Positions 9,632 through 20,105 are shown, counted from the stretch's first letter. The stretch: DNA of 64,000 nucleotides from JACCZX01 sp963791315 (GCA_963791315.1 CAWBRQ010000008.1:1-64000), one strand, 5' to 3'. The notes: generated by a model from the letters alone, not told the origin. Translations and numbers: made by a program.

Positions 9632-10157
9632 ATGAGCATCTACCAACTGGGCGACCGCGTCCCGCAAATCGATCCCAGCGCTTACGTATTCGAAAACGGC
9701 CACGTTGATCGGCACCGTCATTCTCGGGGCACGCGTCAGCATCTGGCCCTATGCAACGCTGCGCGGCGACAACGAGCCGATCGAGATCGGCGACGACAGC
9801 AACGTGCAAGAGTCTTCAGTGCTGCACGCCGATCCTGGATTTCCGCTGACGATCGGCCGCCGAGTGACGGTGGGCCATCAAGTGATGTTGCATGGCTGCA
9901 CGATTGGCGATGGCAGCCTGATCGGCATCCAGGTCGTCGTACTCAACGGCGCGGTGATCGGTCGCAACTGTCTGATCGGTGCCGGTGCGCTGATTACCGA
10001 AGGCAAGCAGATTCCCGACGGTTCTCTCGTGATCGGGTCACCGGCGAAAGTCGTGCGACAGCTGGAGCCCGAGCACATTGAGCGCATCAAGCGCGATACC
10101 GACAGCTACGTGCGGCGCGCGGTCGCCTATCGCCGCGATTTGCAGCGCATTGCTTGA
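9632..10157 (+). CDS. Gamma-carbonic anhydrase family protein (frameshifted)
   Basis: This is a left-handed beta-helix hexapeptide-repeat protein of the gamma-carbonic anhydrase/YrdA family, 174 aa. Hexapeptide turns are visible throughout (IGTVIL, IEIGDDSNVQ, LIGAGALI), as are histidines in positions expected for the zinc site (VLHADPG, VGHQVMLHG). Start is the ATG at 9632 (MSIYQLGDRVPQID). A one-base insertion near 9697 (AACGGCC where AACGCC would read ENATLIG) splits the first 25 codons from the rest; removing one G restores the family sequence. Whether this member hydrates CO2 is not decidable here, since many are inactive or serve other roles. hslO follows 25 bp downstream. Confidence 0.87.
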
Positions 10158-10182
10158 ACCTGCGGTAAAGACGCTCGCCGTC

Positions 10183-11103
10183 ATGCCGGATCGGTTGTTG
10201 AAATTTGCTTTTACCGGCGCACGTGTGCGCGGCGAGCTGGTAAAGCTTGACAACGCGTGGCGCGAAATGACTGCGCACCGTCGATATCCCGCCGCTGTGA
10301 TGCGCGTGCTGGGCGAAATGGTCGCGGCGGCTGCCCTGCTCGCGACCAACATCAAGTTCAACGGTGCGCTTGTGATGCAGGTGTACGGCGACGGTCCACT
10401 GCAATTGCTCGTGGTCGAGTGCCAGTCCGATCTTGCGCTGCGCGCCACGGCCAAGGTGCGTGACGAACCAATCGCCGACGACATTTCGCTGCGCGAGCTG
10501 ATGAACCGTGACGGGCGTGGGCGATTTTCGATCACGCTCGATCCGAAAGACCCATTGCCTGGACAACAACCGTATCAAGGCATCGTCGCGCTCGAAGGCG
10601 ACAGCGTTTCTGAAGTGCTGCAGAACTACATGCGCCAGAGCGAGCAACTCGAGACCCGGCTTTGGCTCGCGTCAGACGACACAGCCGCGGCAGGCCTACT
10701 GCTGCAGCGATTACCTGGCGATGGCGGAACACCGATAGCACTTCCCAACGACGCGGCTTGGGAGCATTTGGTGGTGCTGGCACAAACCGTAACGTCTGAA
10801 GAGTTGCTGCAGCTGCCGCCCGACGATGTATCCCACCGGCTGTTCTGGCAGGAATCTCTCGAGCACTACACGCCGCTGACCCCGCGCTTTCAATGCACCT
10901 GCTCACGTGAGCGCATCGCAAAGATGCTGATCTCGCTCGGCCGGGAAGAGGTCGACTCCATCATCAACGAGCAGGGAACGGTGAGCGTCACATGCGAGTT
11001 CTGCGGGCGCAAGTATTCATTTGATCCCGTCGATACCGCCCATCTGTTCGCGGGCGGAATCGAAAGCGCGACCGCAGCGCTTGCCGAGCGTCCGCGGCAC
11101 TAA
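10183..11103 (+). CDS. hslO: Redox-regulated chaperone Hsp33
   Basis: Hsp33 is a cytoplasmic holdase switched on by oxidation when its C-terminal zinc centre loses metal and forms disulphides. The four zinc cysteines are present as CTC near residue 249 and CEFC near residue 282, in the sequences QCTCSRERI and VTCEFCGRKYSF. The N-terminal chaperone domain includes RGELVKLD and ALVMQVYGDGPLQLLV. Length is 306 aa, a little longer than E. coli Hsp33. The ORF is open upstream into the carbonic anhydrase gene, but the ATG at 10183 (MPDRLLKFAFTGA) fits the family N-terminus. No frameshift is seen. The carbonic anhydrase gene is 25 bp upstream in the same direction. Confidence 0.94.
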   Translation: MPDRLLKFAFTGARVRGELVKLDNAWREMTAHRRYPAAVMRVLGEMVAAAALLATNIKFNGALVMQVYGDGPLQLLVVECQSDLALRATAKVRDEPIADDISLRELMNRDGRGRFSITLDPKDPLPGQQPYQGIVALEGDSVSEVLQNYMRQSEQLETRLWLASDDTAAAGLLLQRLPGDGGTPIALPNDAAWEHLVVLAQTVTSEELLQLPPDDVSHRLFWQESLEHYTPLTPRFQCTCSRERIAKMLISLGREEVDSIINEQGTVSVTCEFCGRKYSFDPVDTAHLFAGGIESATAALAERPRH

Positions 11104-11132
11104 CCTCTTGCAACTGCGGCCGCACAACTGCG

Positions 11133-12326
11133 TTAGGGCACTGCAACCAGGGTGAAGTCGTTAACCACCGGCACCGCGCTTACCGTCACTGCCTTCGACT
11201 GCGTGACATATCCTGTCGCGAAAGCCTCGAGCGTGTAGCTGGCCGCACTCGCAGGCTGTGAACTGAATGTCAGGGGCAGAGTCGTCGAATACGTCGCAAG
11301 ACGCGGTGCGGTGATTGGCAGCGTGAACGAGTAATTGCCCGTCGTTGCATCGGCGTTGTCGTGTGCGACTTCAATCTTCGGCACGCTGCCAACAACCTGT
11401 AGCGCACGCACGCTTGCGGATGCCGCGAGCGGCAAAACCTTGCCGTTTGCGACACCGGTCGTCGCAATCGGCATCGTTATCGGCGCGGCCGTGGTGCTAA
11501 TCCGAGTCGATGCACCGGCGGTCACCGGCGTTGCCGTGACGACGGAGGTCGCAACGCTGGTCGCCGTGAATACCACGTCGAAAGGTGACTGCGCCGGGTC
11601 GAGACCTGACAACACGAAGTCTCCGTTCGCATTTGGCACAGTGCTCCGAATCACGCCTCCGTTTTTCTGAACCGACACCGTCACACCTATCAGCGCCGGA
11701 TCGACGGTGCCAACGATCGCGGTTGTCGTGCGCGGAATTACTGCGATGACCGGCTTTAGATTGAAACCACCGTTACCCTTACGAACTACCGAGCGACAGG
11801 CGTCGAAGTCCAGCACGAGATCGGTCAGCATGTTCGGCTGCACAGTAAAGCCATGAATCAGCTTCAGCCCGCTCTGCGTTGCACTCGGCGTGTCGAGCGC
11901 AGTTTCAACTCCGCCTGTAGGCACGACCGAATTGGCGAGAGCGCCACTTCCGTTCGCGCTCAGTACGAGCCGTACCTGCGTGTACTGCCCTGCTGCCAAC
12001 GACGTCTGACCGAGTTCCGCCAATACTCCATTGGTGAGACCGAGCAGGTCGATACGCTGCGCCGGATTCAGCACGACTTCGCTCCAGCCAGCGTCGTTGT
12101 CGTTGGCCGTGGATGTTTGATGGACGCGCACGCGTTCGACCGTGACATAAACGTGATCGAACCCGCATGCAGGTGCATCGGTCAGTGCGACCCGCAACGT
12201 GCCGGACGAGGCTGCAGGTGCGGGCGTCGACCCGTAATCACTGCCTCCCCCGCACGCCGCCAATAGCGACACGACGAAGGGCGACAGCGCGCTCATTACA
12301 CCGATGAAATTTCGACTCTTGCTCAT
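11133..12326 (-). CDS. DUF4382 lipoprotein
   Basis: This is a 397-aa predicted lipoprotein of unknown function. The ATG at 12326 has GGAG six bases upstream and opens a signal peptide with the lipobox LLAAC, followed by a glycine/serine linker (GGGSDYGSTPAPAASS). Residues about 40–190 match the DUF4382 pattern: GTLRVALTDAPACGFDHVYV, VERVRVH and later GLKLIHGFTVQPNMLTDLVL. The rest is Thr/Ala/Val-rich and beta-sheet-like, resembling carboxypeptidase-regulatory or Ig-like surface modules (GDFVLSGLDPAQSPF). It should be exported and lipid-anchored. It is convergent with hslO (30-bp gap) and divergent from the acetyltransferase, so probably monocistronic. Confidence 0.82.
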   Translation of the reverse strand: MSKSRNFIGVMSALSPFVVSLLAACGGGSDYGSTPAPAASSGTLRVALTDAPACGFDHVYVTVERVRVHQTSTANDNDAGWSEVVLNPAQRIDLLGLTNGVLAELGQTSLAAGQYTQVRLVLSANGSGALANSVVPTGGVETALDTPSATQSGLKLIHGFTVQPNMLTDLVLDFDACRSVVRKGNGGFNLKPVIAVIPRTTTAIVGTVDPALIGVTVSVQKNGGVIRSTVPNANGDFVLSGLDPAQSPFDVVFTATSVATSVVTATPVTAGASTRISTTAAPITMPIATTGVANGKVLPLAASASVRALQVVGSVPKIEVAHDNADATTGNYSFTLPITAPRLATYSTTLPLTFSSQPASAASYTLEAFATGYVTQSKAVTVSAVPVVNDFTLVAVP

Positions 12327-12554
12327 GACGGTCTCCAAGCTTGCCTAGCCAACTCGCTCGAACAACGAATCTTCTCCGCTTTTGGCTGACAAAAAAGAAA
12401 TTCCACGGTAGACCGTACGTACCGTTAAGCGGATGTAACGAAATCAGGTCGCTGGCATCATGCAAGAAGCGACGTCGCGTTGACGCGCGGACAGCAAATT
12501 GAGTGCCCGCCAAAAGTCGCCTACGCTGCTGTGCGCACTTACTCCTCTGAAGCT

Positions 12555-13040
12555 GTGACACAGTCAATACAACCAGCACAAGGCCGTCTCACGATCGACA
12601 TCGTCGACTTTGATGCCGCATGGACCGATGAGGTCGTCCGACTGTGGCGAGAGAGCTTCGAGTTTGGCGTCGGCGTCGTCGATCCGCATCCCATTGAAGA
12701 ACAGCGGGAGGCCTTTGTTAGTACTGTCGTTCCGAATAACTCGGTCTGCATAGCGCTGCTCGACGACACGCTGGTCGGTTTCATTGCGGCGACGAAGGAA
12801 TCGATCACACATCTATACGTGCGCGTCGGACATCATCGCTACGGGATCGGCACACGCCTTCTCGATTGGGCAAAGGCCCAGTCCAACGGGAAGCTTTGGC
12901 TTTTCGCCTTTGCGCGCAACGCAATCGCTTGCGCGTTCTATGAGAAACACGGATTCGAGATCATTGCTCGAGGTTTCGAGCCGACTTGGCAACTTGCCGA
13001 TATCAAGTACGAATGGATCGCGAGGCGCGCTGTGTTATGA
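12555..13040 (+). CDS. GNAT-family N-acetyltransferase
   Basis: This acetyl-CoA-dependent acetyltransferase has an unknown acceptor. The GNAT core is seen as ITHLYVRVGHHRYGIGTRLL (the R/Q-x-x-G-x-G/A acetyl-CoA loop is HHRYGIGT), followed by LWLFAFARNAIACAFYEKHG, the usual fourth-motif ending NxxAxxFYEKxGF. The start is uncertain: the frame is open from a TTG at 12480, and GTG codons at 12534 and 12555 are alternatives, none with a strong Shine-Dalgarno. I use 12555 because it leaves a compact N-terminus before the first strand. The DUF1330 gene follows 36 bp downstream in the same direction, possibly as an operon. Confidence 0.8.
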   Translation: MTQSIQPAQGRLTIDIVDFDAAWTDEVVRLWRESFEFGVGVVDPHPIEEQREAFVSTVVPNNSVCIALLDDTLVGFIAATKESITHLYVRVGHHRYGIGTRLLDWAKAQSNGKLWLFAFARNAIACAFYEKHGFEIIARGFEPTWQLADIKYEWIARRAVL

Positions 13041-13076
13041 AGCGTCGATCCGTCCGACACACCTAACGGGAACCAA

Positions 13077-13373
13077 ATGTCCGCTTACCTGTTCGCCAAC
13101 GTCGAAGTCACTGATGCCGCTGGCTACGACCAATACCGGCAGCGAATATCGGCAACGATCGAGGCGTTTGGCGGTCGCTACCTGGTGCGCGGTGGCGCGA
13201 CCGAGGTACTCGAGGGTGACTTTGCCCCGAAACGACTGGTGATTCTCGAGTTCCCCGACATGGCTCGGCTGAAGGCCTGGTATCAGTCGCCCGAGTACCT
13301 GCCGCTGATTGAGTTGCGGCAGAGAACGACCACGTCAACGCTGGTCGCTGTCGACGGAGTCCCGAGCTCTTGA
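13077..13373 (+). CDS. DUF1330 domain-containing protein
   Basis: This is a 98-aa single-domain protein of the DUF1330 ferredoxin-like (dimeric alpha/beta barrel) group, whose biochemical role is unknown. Characteristic sequence: YLFANVEVTDAAGYDQYR, then GGRYLVRGGATEVLEGDF, LVILEFPDMARLKAWYQSPE and YLPLIELRQ. Start is the ATG at 13077, preceded by CTAACGGGAACCAA. Length matches the family (about 95–100 aa). It lies just downstream of the acetyltransferase and is convergent with the COG4091 gene, with 36 bp between stops. Confidence 0.88.
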   Translation: MSAYLFANVEVTDAAGYDQYRQRISATIEAFGGRYLVRGGATEVLEGDFAPKRLVILEFPDMARLKAWYQSPEYLPLIELRQRTTTSTLVAVDGVPSS

Positions 13374-13409
13374 GTACGATACTTTGAGCACGACAGCAAG
13401 CCCGAGGCG

Positions 13410-14744
13410 TTACGCGTCGGCGACGATCGCCTCGCCCTGGAATGCCGCCGTCGTCCGCTCCATTGCACGTCGGAATGCGACGGCACTCTGGTCTTCGTCG
13501 ATTTCCACGTCATCCCAGCGCAGGTGCTGTCCCGCCGAAACTGAATTGAGCAGCCTCACCTTGTGCGCAAGGCCCAGTGGTAGACCGCCAATCCGCATCG
13601 ACTCCTCGGCCGGCATCACCTTGCCGTAGACGGTGTAGCCACCCTCCCCGTCGAGCACTTCACCCATCGCGAGATCGCGCTTCGCCGTCGCTACGACATC
13701 GGCGTTGAAACCGATCGGCGCGCCGGTTGGCTCATTGCGCAAGCCAATGCTGGCCACGCTGATGCCGAGCTCTAGCCCGATCAGGTGAAATGGTTTGTAG
13801 AGGGCGGAATACTGCCCGCTCGCGTCGGTGACGAGGCCGTATTCCCTGAAACATCTCTCCACGTATTCACTGCCGCCCGCGAACACCACGTACACGCCCC
13901 AGCGCAGATCGCGCTGCACGGCCGAGCCATCGCGCTGCAGGCTGGAGATCACCTCCACTTGTCCGCGATGGTGCAACACACCGCCCTCCGTTTGCGGCCG
14001 CAAGATTTGTGGCAAATCGTCCACGCTGCACGGCGGAAACGACAATCCGTCAGGCGCGATCAATCCGGTCGCGTTCGACACCGCGCACATTTCGATCGCG
14101 CTCTTGGTGCCGTCCAGAAACGAGTTGAACATTTGTGCATTCAGTCCGCCGACGCGCGCATCTTCAGCAGTCAGGCCGTAGTAGCCCCAGACCGTATCGG
14201 GCGTGGATGCGTGATACGCAGGCAGGTACTTCGTGCCTTTGCCCGCAGCGATCACTTCAAAACCGCACGCGCGTGCCCAGTCGACCAGTTCGCAGATCAA
14301 TGCCGGCTGATCGCCATAGGCGAGCGAATAGACGATGCCGGCTTCTCGCGCGCGTTGCGCCAGCAGTGGCCCCGCGAGTGCATCGGCCTCGACGTTGACC
14401 ATCACGATGTGCTTGCGGTGTTCACAGCAGGCGAGCACGTGCGTGATGCCCGCGGACGGTGAACCGGTGGAATCGATGACGATGTCGATATCGCGCTTCT
14501 CGATCAGCGCGCGAGCATCCGAGAAAAAACTCAGCGACGAGATCGCACTGTCGGGCCAGCCGACTCTGCGAAGAGCTTCACGTGCGCGCGCCGGATCGAG
14601 ATCTGCAATCGCGGTCACTCGCATCCCCGGCGTATGCCGGACCTGCGACAGATACATCGATCCGAACTTGCCCGCGCCGATCAATCCGACGCGCAGTGGG
14701 GTGCCACGGGATTCGCGCTCTTTGAGCAACCGATGCAGGTTCAT
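13410..14744 (-). CDS. NAD(P)-dependent oxidoreductase with C-terminal SAF domain (COG4091, homoserine-dehydrogenase-like)
   Basis: This 444-aa protein has a Rossmann N-terminus (RVGLIGAGKFGSMYLSQV), an acidic strand (AIADLDPAR), a central dehydrogenase-like domain (VNVEADALAGPLLAQRAREA) and a C-terminal SAF-type domain (AKRDLAMGEVLDGEGGYTVY). This is the COG4091 'predicted homoserine dehydrogenase' architecture; catalysis for this group is poorly established and some members sit in sugar-acid or polyol catabolism. There is no frameshift. The ATG overlaps the ftsB stop by 4 bp (ATGA), suggesting translational coupling to a cell-division gene. Nothing in the nearby genes names a substrate. Confidence 0.83.
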   Translation of the reverse strand: MNLHRLLKERESRGTPLRVGLIGAGKFGSMYLSQVRHTPGMRVTAIADLDPARAREALRRVGWPDSAISSLSFFSDARALIEKRDIDIVIDSTGSPSAGITHVLACCEHRKHIVMVNVEADALAGPLLAQRAREAGIVYSLAYGDQPALICELVDWARACGFEVIAAGKGTKYLPAYHASTPDTVWGYYGLTAEDARVGGLNAQMFNSFLDGTKSAIEMCAVSNATGLIAPDGLSFPPCSVDDLPQILRPQTEGGVLHHRGQVEVISSLQRDGSAVQRDLRWGVYVVFAGGSEYVERCFREYGLVTDASGQYSALYKPFHLIGLELGISVASIGLRNEPTGAPIGFNADVVATAKRDLAMGEVLDGEGGYTVYGKVMPAEESMRIGGLPLGLAHKVRLLNSVSAGQHLRWDDVEIDEDQSAVAFRRAMERTTAAFQGEAIVADA

Positions 14745-15052
14745 TTTGGTGGCCGGCTTGCGCTTGCTGCGGTTTCCGTCTTCGGCGTGACGATCTGAAA
14801 GAATGTCTCGCCGTCACGCACCATGTTTAATTCGAGCCGCGCACGCTCTTCGATCGCTTCGCGTCCCTCGCGCAGGCTCGCAACTTCCGCCGCCAGCTCC
14901 GCATTGCGCGCGTTCAGTGCACCGTTTACACCGCGTTGCGTGACCAGCTGCCGCTCGAGATCCCATACTCGCAGCCAGCCACCTTTGCCGAACCACAACG
15001 GCCACTGTATTCCAATCAGCAGCGCCGCGAGGACAATGGCGAGCAGCCGCAT
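14741..15052 (-). CDS. ftsB: Cell division protein FtsB
   Basis: FtsB is a small bitopic septal protein that forms a complex with FtsL and FtsQ and helps activate septal peptidoglycan synthesis. The 103-aa product has one N-terminal membrane segment (LLAIVLAALLIGIQWPLWFG) followed by a periplasmic coiled coil (heptads in LERQLVTQRGVNGALNARNA and on to REGREAIEERARLELNMV). The ending KTETAASASRPPK is low-complexity. It lies immediately downstream of eno (14 bp), the classical eno–ftsB arrangement, and overlaps the oxidoreductase gene. Confidence 0.92.
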   Translation of the reverse strand: MRLLAIVLAALLIGIQWPLWFGKGGWLRVWDLERQLVTQRGVNGALNARNAELAAEVASLREGREAIEERARLELNMVRDGETFFQIVTPKTETAASASRPPK

Positions 15053-15066
15053 GATCGTTCGCTCCG

Positions 15067-16350
<1,284 letters not shown>

Positions 16351-16372
16351 GGTTCCTTAACGTGGATGTTTC

Positions 16373-17227
16373 TCAGGCAAAGCTGGCCTCGATAAAACCC
16401 TGCCGCTTCACCGCGCGATCGAGTTCGACCAGCGTGGCAAGCAACTCCTTCATGCGGTCGAGCGGGACCGCGTTCGGACCGTCGGACTTGGCTTCGGCAG
16501 GATTCGGATGCGTTTCCATGAAGACACCGGCGACACCGGCCGCGACCGCGGCGCGTGCCAACACCGGCACGAATTCGCGCTGTCCGCCGCTCGTCGTGCC
16601 CTGCCCGCCGGGCAGTTGCACCGAGTGCGTGGCGTCGAACACCACCGGCGCGTTGGTATCGCGCATGATCGCCAGCGAGCGCATGTCGGAAACCAGATTG
16701 TTGTAGCCGAACGATGCGCCGCGCTCACATGTCATGAAGCTGTCTTCTGGCAAACCGGCTTCGCGCGCCGCATCGCGCGCCTTGTCGATCACGTTCTTCA
16801 TGTCACCGGGCGCGAGGAACTGCCCCTTCTTGATATTGACCGGCCTGCCGCTGACGGCACAGGCACGAATGAAGTCGGTTTGCCGACACAGAAACGCCGG
16901 CGTCTGAAGAACGTCGACCACTGCGGCGGCGGGCTTGATCTCGTCTTGATCGTGGACGTCGGTCAGCACCGGCACACCGACCTGCTTCTTGACTGCACCG
17001 AGAATCCGCAAGCCTTCATCGATGCCGAGGCCGCGAAAGCTCTTGCCCGAGCTGCGATTGGCTTTGTCGAAGCTTGATTTGTAGATAAACGGAACGCCGA
17101 GCGAGCTCGTGATTTCCTTCAAGCGACCCGCGGTATCAATCGCCATCTGCTCGGACTCGATCACACACGGGCCCGCAATCAGAAACAGCGGCCGGTCGAG
17201 TCCAACTTCAAAACCTGCCAGCTTCAC
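16373..17227 (-). CDS. kdsA: 3-deoxy-8-phosphooctulonate synthase (KDO-8-P synthase)
   Basis: KdsA condenses phosphoenolpyruvate with arabinose-5-phosphate to make KDO-8-phosphate for lipopolysaccharide. Motifs: IAGPCVIESEQ, KSSFDKANRSS, ADVVDVLQTPAFLCRQTD-like segment, NIKKGQFLAPG, ERGASFGYNNLV and DATHSVQ. Cys21 in AGPC takes the place of the Asn found in the E. coli metal-independent enzyme, so this looks like the metal-dependent class. I choose the GTG at 17227: it has GAGGGGG five bases upstream and gives 284 aa. The longer frame to 17275 lies in an intercistronic repeat. Located between pyrG and eno. Confidence 0.94.
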   Translation of the reverse strand: MKLAGFEVGLDRPLFLIAGPCVIESEQMAIDTAGRLKEITSSLGVPFIYKSSFDKANRSSGKSFRGLGIDEGLRILGAVKKQVGVPVLTDVHDQDEIKPAAAVVDVLQTPAFLCRQTDFIRACAVSGRPVNIKKGQFLAPGDMKNVIDKARDAAREAGLPEDSFMTCERGASFGYNNLVSDMRSLAIMRDTNAPVVFDATHSVQLPGGQGTTSGGQREFVPVLARAAVAAGVAGVFMETHPNPAEAKSDGPNAVPLDRMKELLATLVELDRAVKRQGFIEASFA

Positions 17228-17314
17228 GTTGCCCCCTCGCGCTGCGCACGGTCCCCCCGAGGGGCTCATTGGCAACTGCGGAGCGCTGCTTGGGTCGGCC
17301 CGGCGCTGCGCTCA
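17228..17314 (-). repeat. Intercistronic repeat between pyrG and kdsA (copy 1)
   Basis: In the transcribed (minus) direction this 87-nt spacer starts with TGAGCGC, whose TGA is the pyrG stop, contains CCGGGCCGACCCAAG and a GAGCCCCTCGGGGGGAC hairpin, and ends with GGGGGCAAC directly before the kdsA GTG. The nuoD–nuoE spacer at 50896–50986 has the same order of elements. It therefore supplies both the upstream stop and the downstream ribosome site. Confidence 0.65.
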
Positions 17315-19006
17315 CGCGGCGGCCTTGTGAGAAATCGGCGCGACTTTCACGTCGCTGGCGGTCTGCGAGCGATCCTGCTTGCTCGCCAGCGCCGCTTCGA
17401 TAAACGCCTTGAACAGCGGATGCCCGTGACGCGGCGTCGACGTGAACTCCGGGTGAAACTGAACGCCGATGAAAAACGGATGAGAGGGCAGCTCCATGAT
17501 CTCGGTCAATTTCTCACTCGGCGTGCGCGCGGACACCGTGTAGCCCGCCGCTTCAAGCTGCGGCACATAGGCGTTGTTGACCTCGTAGCGATGCCGATGG
17601 CGCTCGTTGACTTCAGCACCGTAGATGCGAGCCGCCAGCGTGCCACGCTCGACCGGACATTTCTGCGAGCCGAGCCGCATCGTGCCGCCGAGGTCGGATT
17701 GCGCATCACGCCGCTCGATACGACCGGTGCGATCGGTCCATTCGGTAATCAGTGCGACCACCGGATGCGGCGTGTCGGGATCGAACTCAGTCGAATTCGC
17801 ACCCGCCAGCCCGCACACGTTGCGCGCAAACTCGATCGTCGCCAGCTGCATGCCAAGACAGATACCGAGATACGGCAGACCGTTCTCACGGGCGTGGCGG
17901 ATCGCTGCAATCTTGCCTTCGGTGCCGCGCCGGCCGAAGCCGCCCGGGACCAGCACCGCATCGACCCGATCAAGCAACGCCATGCCGTCGGTTTCGATCT
18001 GCTCGGAATCCAGATACTCGATGTTCACCTTGGTGCGCGTGTTGATGCCGGCATGCATCAACGCTTCGACCAGCGACTTGTACGAGTCCGACAGTTCGAC
18101 ATACTTGCCGACCATGCCGATCGTGACCTCGTGCTCGGGATGCTCGAGCGCGTACACCAGCTTGTCCCAGCTCGCCAGATCAGCGGGCTTGGCAATGATG
18201 CCAAGCTTGAAGCACACGATTTCGTCGAGTCCCTGCTTGTGCAGCATCGACGGAATCTTGTAGATCGAGCTGACATCCCACGCCGAAATGACGGCGTCGA
18301 TTGGCACGTTGGAAAACAGCGAAATCTTCGCGCGCTCGTCCTCCGGAATCGGGCGATCGGCGCGGCACAGCAGCACGTCGGGCGAGATGCCGATCTCGCG
18401 CATCTTCTGCACGCTGTGCTGCGTCGGCTTGGTCTTCAGCTCACCGGCGGACGGAATGAACGGCACCAGCGTCAGGTGCACGTAGCACGCTGACGATTGG
18501 CCCAGGCGCAGCTTCATCTGCCGCACCGCCTCGACAAACGGCAGCGATTCGATGTCGCCCACGGTGCCGCCGATCTCGACAATCGCAACATCGGCCTTGC
18601 CGTCCCACGCCGCGCGCGCGCCGCGTTCGATGAAATCCTGAATTTCGTTGGTCACGTGCGGAATAACCTGCACGGTCTTGCCCAGATACTCGCCGCGCCG
18701 CTCTTTCTTGATGACCGAGTCGTAAATCTGACCAGTGGTGAAGTTGTTCACCTTCCGCATCTTGGCGGAGATGAAACGCTCGTAATGCCCCAGGTCGAGA
18801 TCGGTTTCTGCGCCGTCTTCGGTGACGAACACTTCGCCGTGTTGAAACGGCGACATCGTGCCGGGGTCGACGTTGATGTACGGGTCCAGCTTTATTAGGG
18901 TGACTTTGAGGCCGCGCGATTCGAGGATCGCGGCAAGGGAGGCGGCGGCGATCCCTTTCCCGAGCGAGGAGACCACGCCACCGGTAACGAACACGTACTT
19001 GATCAT
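17312..19006 (-). CDS. pyrG: CTP synthase
   Basis: PyrG makes CTP from UTP, ATP and glutamine. The 564-aa product has the synthetase domain at the N-terminus (VFVTGGVVSSLGKGIAAASL with its P-loop, KLDPYINVDPGTMSPFQHGE, EIGGTVGDIES) and the class I glutamine amidotransferase domain at the C-terminus (LVPGGFGRRGTEG, YLGICLGMQLATIEFARN with the nucleophilic Cys, and HPEF near the end). The ATG at 19006 fits the family N-terminus MIKYVFVTGG. It is intact, with no shift. It heads the pyrG–kdsA–eno–ftsB–COG4091 run; its stop codon is contributed by the intercistronic repeat. Confidence 0.97.
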   Translation of the reverse strand: MIKYVFVTGGVVSSLGKGIAAASLAAILESRGLKVTLIKLDPYINVDPGTMSPFQHGEVFVTEDGAETDLDLGHYERFISAKMRKVNNFTTGQIYDSVIKKERRGEYLGKTVQVIPHVTNEIQDFIERGARAAWDGKADVAIVEIGGTVGDIESLPFVEAVRQMKLRLGQSSACYVHLTLVPFIPSAGELKTKPTQHSVQKMREIGISPDVLLCRADRPIPEDERAKISLFSNVPIDAVISAWDVSSIYKIPSMLHKQGLDEIVCFKLGIIAKPADLASWDKLVYALEHPEHEVTIGMVGKYVELSDSYKSLVEALMHAGINTRTKVNIEYLDSEQIETDGMALLDRVDAVLVPGGFGRRGTEGKIAAIRHARENGLPYLGICLGMQLATIEFARNVCGLAGANSTEFDPDTPHPVVALITEWTDRTGRIERRDAQSDLGGTMRLGSQKCPVERGTLAARIYGAEVNERHRHRYEVNNAYVPQLEAAGYTVSARTPSEKLTEIMELPSHPFFIGVQFHPEFTSTPRHGHPLFKAFIEAALASKQDRSQTASDVKVAPISHKAAA

Positions 19007-19068
19007 CTCGTTATCTACGCTGGCTGAAACAGCGTTACCGGTAACGGCGCAGTATACCGATCCGATGG

Positions 19069-20062
19069 TCAGTCGATCGGAATGTTACGAGCCGCCAGTG
19101 CGCGCCGTGCGCGGTCCGGATAGTCGGTGATGATGCCATCGACACCGAGCGCCGCCAGGCGCTCGATCTCTGGAGGATCGTTGACCGTCCAGGCAATGAT
19201 CTTCAGCTTCGACGCATGTGCTTCGGCAATATTCTCGGCAGTCACATTGCGCCAGAACGGCGACCAGATGCTGCATCCTGCCGCTTGTGCCATGCGCGCC
19301 ACGGACCCGCCGTAGTCGGCCGCTTTCAGCCCGGCATGCCACGGAGATGCGCCAGACGGATCGGGCAAGACGGTGTTCATGCTCGGAGAGTCGATCGTCA
19401 AACACACGGTGGCCAATTCAGGCGCAAGTTTCTTTACTGCACGCAGCGTTCGCCAATCGAATGATTGCACCGTGACGCGATCCACCATCTTCGCAGCGCG
19501 AACCGCCGCGACGACCGCACGCGCGTAGCTTTCGACGCCGGGGGTGCGTGTCACCGCTGGTCGGCGTGATCTTGGTTTCGATGTTGAACCGCACCGGCCG
19601 ACCGCCTGGAGACACGGCGTCGCGTCCCGCATCGAACAATTGCTGCAAGGTTGGAATGCGCTCGCCGTCCCTCGCTCTCTGTTCCGTCCACTGTTCGGCG
19701 TACTTATGCGCCGGATTCAGGCGGCCGACGTCATACTGCGCAAGATCGCGAGCGTCCAACGAAAAGAACGGTGCTCCATCTTCGCCTAACCACCGGCCGT
19801 TGGGGCCGCGCGTCAGTGCCGCGTTCAAATGGGGCTCATGCGATAGCACCAAGACCCCGTCGCGCGTGAGTGCAAGATCCGTTTCCAGTGTCGTCACGCC
19901 GATGGCAAGCGCGGTCCTGAAGGCAGCAAGAGTGTTCTCGGGAGCCAAGCCGCGCGTACCGCGGTGACCTTGCAGATCAATCGCCGCAGCAGCAGAAGAG
20001 CCGGCTGCGAGCAGCGCAAAGGCAAACGCCCTAGCGCTAAGGATCGGTGAGGATGTGAGCAT
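19069..20062 (-). CDS. Glycerophosphodiester phosphodiesterase (exported; frameshifted)
   Basis: The enzyme hydrolyses glycerophosphodiesters to glycerol-3-phosphate and an alcohol. GDPD motifs are present: LQGHRGTRGLAPENTLAAF, TTLETDLALTRDGVLVLSHE and, at the C-terminus, IIAWTVNDPPEIERLAALGV and DGIITDYPDRAR. The ATG at 20062 opens a signal peptide (ARAFAFALLAAGSSAAAA), so the enzyme is probably periplasmic. A shift near 19550 splits the first about 165 residues (ending ETKITPTSGDT) from the rest (PGVESYARAVV). Total length is about 331 aa. It lies 43 bp downstream of the AlkB-like gene on the same strand and may be the last gene of that operon. Confidence 0.88.
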
Positions 20063-20105
20063 GGACACGGTCTGATAATTTCCGCGGCGAGAATACACGG
20101 CGCGG

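Noticed and set aside
12339..12554. Palindromic GTACGTAC near 12415 as an operator
   Set aside because: Only a self-complementary 8-mer without flanking symmetry; it could be chance in a 200-bp divergent spacer.
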